This document shows positions 54,771 to 64,000 of a stretch of 64,000 bases of DNA, in pieces (the first letter of the stretch is position 1; every line of letters starts with the position of its first letter). Both the position numbers and the translations under genes were made by a program. A model generated the notes under the pieces. That model did no database searches. It worked only from the letters and a program-made list of their open reading frames with translations, and was not told the DNA's origin. Source of the stretch: Cervus elaphus (lineage: Eukaryota; Chordata; Mammalia; Artiodactyla; Cervidae); NCBI RefSeq assembly GCF_910594005.1, contig NC_057835.1, forward strand, positions 48,446,001 through 48,510,000. Direction: 5' to 3'.

Positions 54771-55739
54771 ATGGCATTTAGAAGGAACTTGGGCCAGATC
54801 ATTTATCTCTGCCTGGGATCATGTAGTTCCCAACAACAGATGAATTTTTGTCCACTGTTTCTCCAAGATTCTCCTATAGCCTGTTTCCTAAAAAACAGTT
54901 ATGTGCATATCCATATGTCACCTCTGGCAATTGTAAGAGAATTTAATGAATTTTTATGCCATCATTTCCAGGCAACTTTTATGTTCCATTTTGGTCTAGA
55001 TAGTATAAGAGGGACTATTTCAAATTCCTTATGGATGAAGATTGGAGGGAACAGGGATACATCAGGCAATCAGAATCACTCACTTGTCAATCTAATTGTG
55101 CAGATGTTCAAAACAGGATATGCTGATTCTTGTCCAATGCTGTGTGAAATTTTATGGAATCATATTGCTTTAAGGGAAGTTATGAGGTCATGCTAGCCAG
55201 TTCTGCCTCAAGCCACATACACAGCACACCTTAACTGTTAAACACAAAGAGATTAGCTTATTGTTTCATCTCTCTTTAAGAAAGGCAAAAAACCTGGCAC
55301 TTTCTTCATTTTATCATAAAGGGGGCAAAACGTGATTATCAGGGTTGCCCACAGTGAGTCTAAGGGTGTCTATTTGGAAAGGCTTCATTTAATAATCTTT
55401 GGTAGACAGAAGGTTTGGCAGTCTTTTAAAGTCACCTGTGTTACCCATTTTCTTGACATGAAGTCTATGACTCATAGTCATCTTTATTCTTTGAAAATGA
55501 ACTCACACACCTTCCAGAATGTGATACATTTTACTTTAGGATGCCCACAGGCATCTACAGACCAGAAGCCACTGTGTCTCCATGTTGGAATTTATGAATG
55601 GAAACATTCCGTAATAGGGGAATTTTCTGAGTCAAACTCCCAGACAGTGAGAATAAAACCCTACTCTCCAACCCCAGGGCAAGCCCTGTTCTATATTTAT
55701 GTCCATATTCTGTATTTATCTCCTCTGTTTATACATTGA
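54771..55739 (+). other. Two unrecognised open frames in one reading frame
   Basis: Frames 54771-55196 (141 codons) and 55332-55739 (135 codons) share a reading frame and are separated by a short stretch with at least three stops. They are the longest frames outside recognised repeats. Neither shows a domain, signal peptide or repeat that I recognise. Composition is ordinary, and no flanking splice or promoter signal stands out. They may be chance or worn remnants of an unidentified element. Confidence 0.2.
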
Positions 55740-56394
55740 CTATTTGAAGTCTTTATTCACTCTGTTTCTAACCTCCCCGCCCCCGTCCCCCACCCCACCC
55801 CCCCGCAAATCTTTCCAAGTTCTAGCCATACTAGCAAGTACCAGGGGAAACCCTTTCTCTTCCCAGAAGGCTCATCACTGGACTCTAAGAGGTACCTCCC
55901 TTCCCTAGAGTTCAGTGCTTCAGGTTCTAACTCTCAGCTTTAGCTCACCTGTTAGTTCAGCTGTGGCCAATAGCTTCATTTCACATGCCAGTTCGGATTG
56001 GGTGTGGCTGATTAGACAAAGATTACAAGGCCACTTATCTGTGAGGAGAATGTGGTGACAGGCTAGCAGCATCTTTCATGAGTACGGATATCTGGATAGA
56101 ATATCTGGGCTATAAACATACCCTTCCAAAACTCGCTCATAAACACCTAGAGAATAAGAATCTCTTACTTTGTATTTTAAATACTTTCCATACCTGGTAC
56201 AGTTCTGACATCAGGAATGAATTCTAAATGAACCTAGAAGGCAATATCTTATTTTTACCCAAAGATAACATTGTCTCTAAAAGCACCAGAGAAGGAGGAC
56301 TGTGTACTTTTTTCCATGACTCCTAGCCAAGCATCAAGATAAAGTGAAATTCCACATGCAGCCATACTTAGAAGTAGATTTTAGTTGTGATACC
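55740..56394. other. Unique sequence with C-rich tract
   Basis: 55775-55804 is a nearly pure C tract with four or more C-runs, giving a G-quadruplex-type motif on the minus strand. Nothing else recognised. Confidence 0.4.
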
Positions 56395-57060
56395 TCTGGG
56401 CTCATTGGAATTTTTATTGTTTATAAAAAAATCCATGCGAGCAGTTGTCCAGCTCCTTCTACCTGATACCTAATTTGGGCTGAAATGATAGGCCTAAAGG
56501 AAAAATTTTAAAAACAAAAATATGGATCTGGCTGATGTAGAAATGAAATAAATGTGCAGGGAACCACAGCTAATGAAAATAGCTCACATGATAAAAATAG
56601 TCATATTTGCTTTGAAAACCCGCATTGAATTTCTAGAGGGAACAACTGGCTGGTGTCGACTGAAGCATCTAAATCCTGATCCCTCTCTAGTTTCGGCAGA
56701 TTCCCAAAACATTGGAGGCTCATGCTCATTTCATAAAGAATAAAAAACTCCCCTATAGTTACAGCACTTACTGCCAGGGTTAATTGGAATTTCAACTTCG
56801 ACGATTTCTGGAAGCTTCGAGCAAAATATTGTACGTGTGAAAGGCAAGAGAAATAAATTGTAGGAGACTGACAGGTTGCGCTTACACAGAAGTTTCCCTT
56901 TCTTTGGAGGAAAGCTCTTGAGCTGATCGAAGAAATAGGCAGCTGCCAGGACCCAGCTTTTAATCTGCTCAGCAGACAACCTCCCCTAGCCTGTATAGAA
57001 CACATCAAAGGAACAGACAGCCTTTGCCCACCTTGAACCTTATGCCTTAAGAAAATGGGA
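56395..57060. promoter_or_regulatory. Unique block, candidate conserved non-coding element
   Basis: No repeat signature, about ten CpG sites by eye (for example 'caacttcgacgatttc', 'agcttcgagc'), and mixed composition. A 135-codon minus frame (56601-57008) crosses it without any domain. The call rests on repeat absence and CpG retention only. Confidence 0.25.
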
Positions 57061-57079
57061 AGAATAATGGACTTAGTAC

Positions 57080-57152
57080 TATTGGGTTGGCCAAGAAATT
57101 TGTTCAGATTCTTCCAAGAAAAACCTGAACAGACTTCTTGGCCAACACAATA
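57080..57152. mobile_element. Mariner-type mini-element (MITE), about 73 bp
   Basis: Terminal inverted repeats of about 31 bases: the left arm TATTGGGTTGGCCAAGAA continues to 57110, and the right arm (57122-57152) is its reverse complement with four mismatches. TA ends mark the mariner target. The TTGGCCAA core is the hallmark of the ruminant mariner family. No transposase; it relied on one supplied elsewhere. Confidence 0.85.
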
Positions 57153-57160
57153 GAAGCCCC

Positions 57161-57385
57161 CAGTGCAAGTTTGGACTTCCCCAGTGGCTCAGCAGTAAGG
57201 AACTCACTTGCAATGCAGGAGATATGGGTTTGATCCCTGGGTTGGGAAGATCCCCTAGAGAAGGAAATGGCAGCCCACTCCAGTATTCTTGCCTGGAAAA
57301 TCCCATGGACAGAGGAGCCTGGTGAGCGACCGTCCCTGGGGTTTCTAAGATCCGGACTAAGCACACACGTGCACAGTGTAGGTTT
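57161..57385 (+). repeat. Bov-tA SINE
   Basis: Head 'ggacttccccagtggctcag', 'gggtttgatccctggg', body 'ggcagcccactccagtattc', ending in an (AC)-rich stretch. Flanks CAGTGCAAGTTT (57161-57172) and CAGTGTAGGTTT (57374-57385) match at 10 of 12 positions. Confidence 0.9.
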
Positions 57386-57505
57386 CTCCCAGACAGCAGA
57401 CGTTGAACATGTAATATAGCCAGTTTGAACATTGACTTCCTCTCTAAAAGAAAAAAAAAGATAGAACTGTTTTTACTTACACCACAGGGTTCAGATGGTC
57501 AGGTA

Positions 57506-57902
57506 AGAAAATGGAAGTGAAGACTTCCCTGGTAATCCAATGGTTAAGAATCCACCTGCCATTGCAAGGGATGTGAGTTCAATCCTGGGTCCAGGAAGAT
57601 CCCACATGCTGTGGGGCAAGTAAACTCATGTGCTCTAGAGCCCGGGAGCTGCAGCTACTGAGTCCATGTGCCCTAGAGTGCGTGGTCTGCAACAAAAGAA
57701 GCCATTGCAATGAGAAGCCCATGCACTGCAACTAGAGAATAGTGCCCACTCTCCACAAGTAGAGAAAGCCTCTGCACAACTATGAAGCCTCCAATGAAAA
57801 TAAATAAATTAATTTTAAAAAATAAATTTAATAGAAAGAAAAAAAAGACTTTGCACAGCCAAAAATAAATAATATTTTTTAAAAATAGAAAATGGAAGTG
57901 AA
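57506..57902 (+). repeat. CHR-type SINE, long form, 16-bp TSD
   Basis: Head 'gacttccctggtaatccaatg', 'gagttcaatcctgggtcc', 'gaagccattgcaatgagaag' and a doubled tail: one AAAT tract near 57800 and another after 'ttgcacagccaaaaataaat'. AGAAAATGGAAGTGAA occurs exactly at 57506-57521 and 57887-57902. Confidence 0.93.
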
Positions 57903-58503
57903 AGGACCTGATGAACTGTAATCAAGGCAAATCATGCTGTTACCATCCGGTGTCACTCAGCTCCTAGTTGGTTACCCCTGTCTCCAAATAACTTGCCTTA
58001 AAACAGGGTCATTAAAGTCTTTCTGGTATTGACCTCACTTCTGCCAAAAACACCTGAAGTGTGCAACTCCTGTACATAACTCGTGGCTTTCTGTACTAGA
58101 TGGTGGGAGAGGAGATAGAGTTTGAAATGACACTGCACCACCCCCCCCAACCCAGTGAGACCCATAGCCTTTCATGTAGAAAAATGTATGATGAGTGCAT
58201 CTTATGGAGGATAGAGGAGATGTGGGTGTAGAAATTGGGGAAGGAATCCCCAGTTCCTGGAATCATAAAGGCATCTTTCATTTAAGGCCACCATGACTAA
58301 AGCTACTCAGAACCCTGCCAGCTTCTTTGAGGGTCCGATGGCCACGCAGTGCAGGTTTCTAAACTATTTCTAGATGAGTCATGTTTACAGAAACAACCGC
58401 CGTGTAGATGACATAACCCCTTTTCTCTCCGGTCTAGAGCTTATCCCTTTATGCCAAGTATCAGCAGTTCCTTAAAATGCCTAGCGTCTATTGGGATGCA
58501 TGC
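57903..58503. other. Unique sequence
   Basis: No gene or repeat recognised. C8 tract near 58140. Confidence 0.35.
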
Positions 58504-58673
58504 ATGTTCAATCATGTCTGACTCTCTGTGACGCCATGGACTGTAGCCCACCAGGCTCCTCTGTCCATGGGATTCTCCAGGCAATAATACTGGAGTAGGT
58601 AGTCATTCCCTACTCTAGGGGATCTTCTGATGATCCAACCCATGTCTCTTGCATGTGCTGCATTGGCACGTAT
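58504..58673 (-). repeat. Bov-tA SINE, head-worn
   Basis: 'gttcaatcatgtctgactc', 'gactgtagcccaccaggc' and 'ccatgggattctccaggc' identify it. The tRNA-derived head is badly degraded ('gatgatccaacccatg'), so only the tail half is clear. Confidence 0.82.
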
Positions 58674-58889
58674 TCATTTCCCTGACATGTATTGTTTACC
58701 TGTCACAGGTTCCGTGCTAGGAACTGACAATAAAACAGGGAGCATGTTAGAAGGAGTTACTGTCATATAGCATTTTCACTTCTAAGCCCACCACCACTAC
58801 ACACAGGGAGGCCCTTGAACAAAGGAGACCACCCCTTTGGGCTTCTATGATGCTGCATTTTTAAAGAGCACTGGATTCCAGGTCTTCAT

Positions 58890-58990
58890 GGAACCTCAGG
58901 TCTTTCTGTCTTACTAACTCACCGTGTGACCTTTCTCATTCTCTGTTTCCTAATCTGTGAAATTAGAGGCTGAAATGAGTTCTCTTAGGA
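58890..58990 (+). repeat. MIR SINE fragment
   Basis: 'ctcaccgtgtgacctttctc', 'ctctgtttcctaatctgtg' and 'aaattagaggctgaaatg' fit MIR in sense order. Confidence 0.6.
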
Positions 58991-59686
58991 CCCTTTTGAT
59001 TCTAGAATAACCTGCTTTCTTGGCTTTAAGAGAACATGTGCTTCAACTGCCATATCTGTTAGAAAAATTATATTTGCCCTGCTATCACCACTGCCGGTTT
59101 CTGAAATTAAATTTAGAGAATATGTTGGGTTTGAACAATATAAGGTGTCCAGGTAAACATAAGGTGCTGCTAAGACTGTGCTGAGGATATGATCACTACC
59201 ACAGGCCAAAAGCAGGGCAGCCTTGGAGTTTCCGCTGGGGGCTCCTGAATGTACACTGGTGCCACTTAAGCTAAAAGCATGGAACCACCTGCTGCTGCGC
59301 AGGTGGCTGGCATAGCTGGCAATTATTAAGAACTGTTATTTCTAGAGAACCTCTCCCACCAAAGTGCTTGGGGCACAATATGTATATAGTCATACAGTTG
59401 AGATAAGTCTCAGTTGCCTAATGAGAAAATTACCTCCTGTCACCATTTATGTGTGTTCCCTAGAAGCTAGGTTCAAACCAGTTTCTCCTCATTTCTGAAG
59501 AATGCTTGAGCCTTTTCTTTCCCTTGTGCTGCTGCTCGGAGTAGGCTTTTGGAAGGAAATCTATGTTTTCTTTCTCCTAAGCTTGATGGGCCAGGGTCAC
59601 AGTCCCCTCAGGGTCATTAAATATTATCATCATCCTGGCTGTCACCATGTTTATATTGAGAGCTGTAATCATCAAATCACCAGGAG
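58991..59686. other. Unique sequence
   Basis: No gene or repeat recognised. Confidence 0.35.
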
Positions 59687-60433
59687 GTATTGAAACAGGA
59701 GGGAAGACGGACAGGGCACAACGTTTAAAAGAATAATATAACCATAGGACATGACAAAAACTGGCTAGAACCAACTAGGTCCAAGATGGCAAAAGACCTT
59801 GAGCTTCATTATATGCTCATTGTAATTGTTGTTGCTTAATCGCTAAGTCGTGTCCAGTTCTTTGCCACCCTATGGACTGTAGCTCACCAGGCTCTTCTGT
59901 CCATGGGATTTCCCAGGCAAGAATACTGGACTGGGTTGCCATTTCCTTTTCCAGGGGGTCTTCCCAACCCCAGGGATCAAATCCAAGTCTACTGCTTGGC
60001 AGGCGCATTCTTTACCCATGAGCCACCTGTGAAGCCCCCAACATTAGCTAACGACATACCCACTAGCACCATGACAGTTCAGAGCTAACCATAAAATGCC
60101 AAAAGTGGCAGTGGCCCAATTCCTAGAAATGCTCCCCTCTTCCCTTAGACAGTTGGAATAATCCTCCTACTCATTAGCTTATGAAATTACCCAGCTCATA
60201 AGAATCAAGCATGCCATATTTCAGGGTCTCTCACCTTCTGAGATAGCTCACACTCTTTCTTATGTGTCTTTCTAGATAAATCCACTTCTTACCTATCACT
60301 TTGTCTCTCATTGAATTCTTTCTGCAATGAGACATCAAGAACCTGAGCTTCCTTAGGTCCTGAGACCAGGTGTGTGATCTCAATTAAAAGACCGTGGGTT
60401 CGAGTCCCAATCTGAGCTGCACGGTTTCAGTAT
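59687..60433 (+). mobile_element. Solo LTR of a ruminant endogenous retrovirus, with 4-bp TSD
   Basis: TG at 59691 and CA at 60429 bound the LTR. GTAT lies immediately outside on both sides (59687-59690, 60430-60433), matching the 4-bp duplication of class I (gamma-like) elements. The 3' part has a U5-like run ('caattgaattctttctgcaatgag' in pieces, 'gagcttccttaggtcctgag', 'ttcgagtcccaatctg'). No internal retroviral genes lie nearby, so it arose by recombination between two LTRs. A Bov-tA interrupts it. Non-coding. Confidence 0.82.
59824..60039 (-). repeat. Bov-tA SINE inside the solo LTR
   Basis: Tail 'gctaagtcgtgtccagttc' first and head 'gagccacctgtgaagcccc' last. LTR text resumes at 60040, so the SINE is younger than the LTR. 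Without it the LTR is about 520 bp. Confidence 0.9.
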
Positions 60434-61589
60434 CAATGATGACAGTATTATCCTTGATTCTATCCCGAACTCATTTATCTCTGCCCTTTCAGCATTAGAG
60501 TGGACAGTGCAGCTAACTGGACATGAGCTCAGTGCACTTTGAGTGACTGCAATCCTCTCTGAGTTGTTTGGCTACAGAACAGCACTAGGAAAATGCTTTG
60601 TATTTGTTGAACATCATAAGGACTGGACTGAAAGGTATATTTTGACCGAGAATGAGGATGTTGTGCTATCATTTACATAGGGATTTGCTTTTGGTATTCC
60701 TTGTTGAGCTAAAGAAAACGTTAAGGCTATTGATTTCATGGTTGATCTGGGCACTCACAGCAGAATAAAGCCTAGAAGCATTTATTATGCTCCCTGCATC
60801 GCCATCATGAAATTAACAAGATGGCCCAGTGCCATGTGGCGGGGGGGACAAAGTACAAAGGTCAACTGAGAATCTCAGTTGTGTCATTTAGGAGGGAATC
60901 ACTGGCAGATATGAAATTTGCCAAGGTTAAGTCACGTGTGTCTGTGTGTTTAAATATGTGGTTATGTGTGCTCTAGTTGTTTGCTTTACCAACAACTCTT
61001 TGGGGAAATGAATGCCATAGGACCAAGCTGTCCATTTCCCGCCGGCTGCCCCCAAAATGAAACAAATCTCAGACACACAGGGAGAATAGAATTATGCTGC
61101 ATGGAAATCAGCAAAATGCATCAAATATGCACGTCCAGATTACACTGTTAAAATAGTCTTTTTACTTATTCCCTCTTACTTATTTAAAGCACTGACAATG
61201 CCATGCCACAGTATCAGAACAAGGAAGTGGTGGGAGAATTAACCATTTCAATTTTATGTCTGATAGCCATAGACTTGACTACAGGTCAATGTATAATTCA
61301 AATGTGAACCAAAAATGAGTGATTAAAATCATTTAAAAAGATACAGTGTTTGCATCACTTCTCACGTAACCGTTTCTTATTAGAGTTAATCATAAGCATT
61401 AATGAGAAGATGCTCATGTATGATTATTGCCTAATATTAAAATACACAAAGGCACACCCCCGTTTGATCTAGATTTCCATTCCAGTTAAAAGCAAGGGAA
61501 GGTGTTAGGATATTTTTCTTTTTGTGTGTACTCGGTAATAAAGGGCTATTGGTCTGATCAGTAGGTCTTAAAATAATAACACTAACACC
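60434..61589. other. Unique sequence
   Basis: No gene or repeat recognised. G-run at 60839-60847. Repeat-poor for over 1 kb. Confidence 0.4.
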
Positions 61590-61860
61590 AGCTGATTATA
61601 ATTTATATTTCAGAAAAATAGTTGTTATACTTTCCATCACATGGAGGGAAAAAAAATTGTCAGGGGTGAGCACTTTTGAGCTTTTTGATCCCTTGAAATT
61701 CATCTTCATTTTTGCACTGGAGGCGGAAGCAGCCGCAGACCCAGATGTGCAGTTGATTTTTGTTCAACTCTTTGGGGAAAATTACGCAGAATTGCGTAAT
61801 TTTTTTCCTGAAGGCCCAGATTATGTAAACACACCCTTTTCATTTTAATAAGAAAGCTAG
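61590..61860. promoter_or_regulatory. Unique block with perfect 11-bp inverted repeat, candidate regulatory element
   Basis: AAAATTACGCA (61778-61788) and TGCGTAATTTT (61793-61803) are exact reverse complements around a 4-base spacer. The right side includes ATTGCGTAAT (61791-61800), which resembles C/EBP and PAR-bZIP binding sites (ATTGCGCAAT and TTACGTAA types), with TTACGCA on the left. CpG sites are also kept at 61726 and 61735. The 63-codon frame 61657-61848 lacks a recognised domain. Confidence 0.35.
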
Positions 61861-62179
61861 AGCCACCCACTGGGAAAGCGTGCTAGTACCTTTTTTCCTC
61901 TAAATTGTATTTGGGAGCAAATCTTGAACAAGAAAGGGTTTAGATCCTTTTATAACCTGGGATGTGACAACATCTTATGAGCCACTTTGCAAATATACTT
62001 GGCCATATATGATGAAAACAATGCACTTTGGCTTCCTTCAGTTTATACTGCTATGTTTGTCTCTTTGATCATGTATGAAACCTCAGAATAGAAAACTTGC
62101 CAGACATAGTTTTGCATTTGTGATCACTGAACTCTAAATTATAGTGATCCAAACTTTAACTCCTTTCCCTATGATTTGA
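61861..62179. other. Unique sequence
   Basis: No gene or repeat recognised. Confidence 0.35.
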
Positions 62180-62385
62180 GGGTTTCCCTGATGGCTCAGA
62201 GCGTAAAGAATTTGCCTGTAATGCAGGAGACCGGAGTTCAATCCCTGGGTCAGGAAGATCCCCTGGAGAAGGAAATGGCTACCCACTCCAGCATTCTTGC
62301 CTGGAGAATTCCATGGACAGAGGAGCCTGGTGGGCTGTACAGCCCATGGGGTCACAAAGAGTCAGACATGGCTGAGTGACTAATA
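62180..62385 (+). repeat. Bov-tA SINE
   Basis: Head 'gtttccctgatggctcag', 'gagttcaatccctgggtc', body 'ggctacccactccagcattc' and tail 'gacatggctgagtgac'. No clear duplication. Confidence 0.9.
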
Positions 62386-62689
62386 ATTTCTTTTCTTTCT
62401 TATGTCTTGAGAGTAAGCTTTTTCTGGATATGTTGCTTTCAACCTAGTTTTGAGTAGAAATGGCTCTGTTCCACTGGTAAGGCAGTCATTGATCAATGAA
62501 AATGGGCCCATGTACCATCTTTATGCTTTGTTCTCTATGCTGCCCGCATGCTCGAACTTTCTTGGATCCACTTTAGACATTCAAATTCAACTAGGAAAAA
62601 GGGGGACTTGTGGAAAGACAGAAAAAGAGAGCCTTTTCCTCAACTCTTTGTGGTAAATTCCACAGTGATAAAGCACAGAAATTAAATAA

Positions 62690-63070
62690 GATTAGTTTAT
62701 CTATGGCATTAGATTTGGCAAGGTTGCCTCCAATAATACTTTAGGCTTAGCCTGCAGGACTATGTGGGCTTTTGCATAAACAGATATGTGTTTAATGAGA
62801 ATTAGAATGGGAACCAACATCAAGAGATTTTATGGAAGGCTTAATTACCCTCAGAGGCTTGAAGAGTATGAATTATAAGATATTTGGTCAAAAGTAAAAA
62901 TGGTAATTAAAAATTGCTTGACATTAGGACCCAAACAAAGGTTTGCTTTGAAAGCATTTGTTTATGTTATCACTGTTTGCTTTCCCACAATCTGGTCTCT
63001 TTCTGGAGTCAATAAATACCACGTTTGCTAACAGAATGAGTGCTAGCAATTAGCAGAGTTCCAACCAACA
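62690..63070. promoter_or_regulatory. Unique block, candidate conserved non-coding element
   Basis: Repeat-free, with SOX-like CAAAG and CTTTG in inverted arrangement (62936-62950), a forkhead-like TGTTTATG near 62959, and 'ggtaattaaaaattg' near 62901. The call is inference from motif density in AT-rich DNA. Confidence 0.2.
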
Positions 63071-63204
63071 CCACGGGTAAATAGCTGCATTGTTTGCTTT
63101 GAAAATTACCAGTGAGAAACTAACCAGAATTGTTTTTACCAGTTCTGAAAAGAATCCATCAGAGCTCTTTATTTGGGGAAAAAGTAGCAAGAGTCAGGAT
63201 AAAG

Positions 63205-63370
63205 GGCATGGACTCTGGGACTCAATAAGCAAGAGTTTGAATCTCAATTCAGTACTAATCTCAAAATGTGGTCTCAGGTACCTCATCTATAAAATGAGGG
63301 TACTAATAAAAACTCTCCAATGGAGTCATGATAAGGATTAAATAAAGTGAGTATTAAAAATAGTATACAT
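63205..63370 (+). repeat. MIR SINE
   Basis: 'ggactctgggactcaataag', 'gagtttgaatctcaattc', 'cctcatctataaaatgaggg' and 'gataaggattaaataaag' follow MIR in sense order. Confidence 0.7.
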
Positions 63371-64000
63371 AGTGGAAGGGAAAGCATCTCATTAGGGTTA
63401 ATCCTTTTTGTTTCCTTGATCCTTAAATAATATCATTGCAAGTAGAATTCTGCAAATTTTGTAGGAGACATTCAAGTCAAATATACTTGTTTATTCCCAT
63501 TGTGCTAGGCCTGCATAAACCTGTCAAAACAACATAAGGGAATGAGTGTGTTGGAACCAAAGCCTGGGATTTTATTTCTAGCTAGATGAATGACCAGATA
63601 TTTAGAGAAAAGCCTTCCCAGTCTGCATTTAAGCATGCTAGATGATGATAGATTGATAGATATAGAGATACAAAGTCAGGAAACATCCAGAAAGCTCTAC
63701 TTCACAGGAGTAAGCAAGTCCTGGAGCTGGCACTTGTGGTCCAGGCTTAGAGCTATGCACTTGTGAAGAAAGGTGGACTGGAGTTACAGTCTGGACGCTG
63801 AGCACGTTGGAAAGTTGAGTCAGATGTCCTTCACAAAAAGCCAACACCTTGAAGTCCAAACATTCTCCATAGGTGAATTAGGAAAAATAAAACCTACACC
63901 TAAATGAAACTTTCATTAATAATAACAATATCAAACAAAAACAGAACTAAAGCCAAAAAATATTATGCTAGAGATATGGAGGTATACTGAATTTTTTTAA
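63371..64000. other. Unique sequence to window end
   Basis: No gene or repeat recognised. The only frame of note (63638-63859 minus, 73 codons) has no domain. Confidence 0.35.

Noticed and set aside
60400..60420. B-box-like 'gggttcgagtccca' suggesting a tRNA gene
   Set aside because: There is no A box or cloverleaf around it, and it lies in the U5-like end of the solo LTR.
6663..62385. tRNA-like heads of many SINEs as tRNA genes
   Set aside because: They are degenerate, lack a foldable acceptor stem and are followed by BovB-like bodies or A-rich tails.
1..64000. CRISPR array, phage or bacterial operon
   Set aside because: No regularly spaced identical repeats or tightly packed genes; the repeats are mammalian retrotransposons.

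Overview
The window looks like non-coding DNA from a ruminant (bovid) nuclear genome. The diagnosis comes from its repeats: BovB (RTE-type) LINEs, Bov-tA and Bov-A2 SINEs built from BovB 3' ends, CHR-type tRNA-Glu SINEs, and a ruminant-type L1 3' end. BovB with Bov-tA/Bov-A2 is characteristic of Ruminantia. The sequence alone does not separate cattle, buffalo, sheep or goat. I found no host protein-coding exon, tRNA, rRNA, CRISPR array or bacterial-style operon that I can defend. Every long open frame with recognisable protein similarity is a retrotransposon relic. All family names below come from memory of consensus sequences, without a database search.

Layout. 1-9 kb: unique sequence with a young L1 3' end (2991-4077, minus), a long CHR SINE, a double-headed Bov-tA and old L2/LTR remnants. 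9-12.4 kb: a minus-strand L1 interrupted by the longest BovB copy here (9659-11754, plus), which carries reverse transcriptase remnants. 12.4-30 kb: old L1, L2, MIR and MER5-type relics pierced by SINEs, many with intact target-site duplications (TSDs). 30-42 kb: mostly unique DNA with another minus-strand L1 and an old BovB end. 42-50 kb: the least repeat-dense part, with a CpG-retaining block (42.8-43.2 kb) and two enhancer-like blocks (48.0-49.1 kb). 50-54 kb: a nested stack (CHR, Bov-tA, BovB, Bov-A2), then an older BovB. 54-59 kb: mostly unique DNA, with a mariner mini-element and a long CHR SINE. 59.7-60.4 kb: a solo endogenous retrovirus LTR with a 4-bp TSD. 60.4-64 kb: unique sequence including a block with an 11-bp perfect inverted repeat.

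How the parts relate. BovB supplies the enzyme that is thought to mobilise Bov-tA and Bov-A2, which share its 3' end; L1 is the presumed mobiliser of CHR SINEs and of itself. Eight sizeable L1 fragments all lie on the minus strand. That is the bias expected inside an intron of a plus-strand gene, but no exon is visible to confirm it.

I see no previously undescribed biological system. The best leads are the inverted repeat at 61778-61803, a BovB copy carrying a Bov-tA head at its 5' end (9659), a thrice-used 11-bp target at 51159/52472/52756, and several unique blocks that may be conserved regulatory elements.
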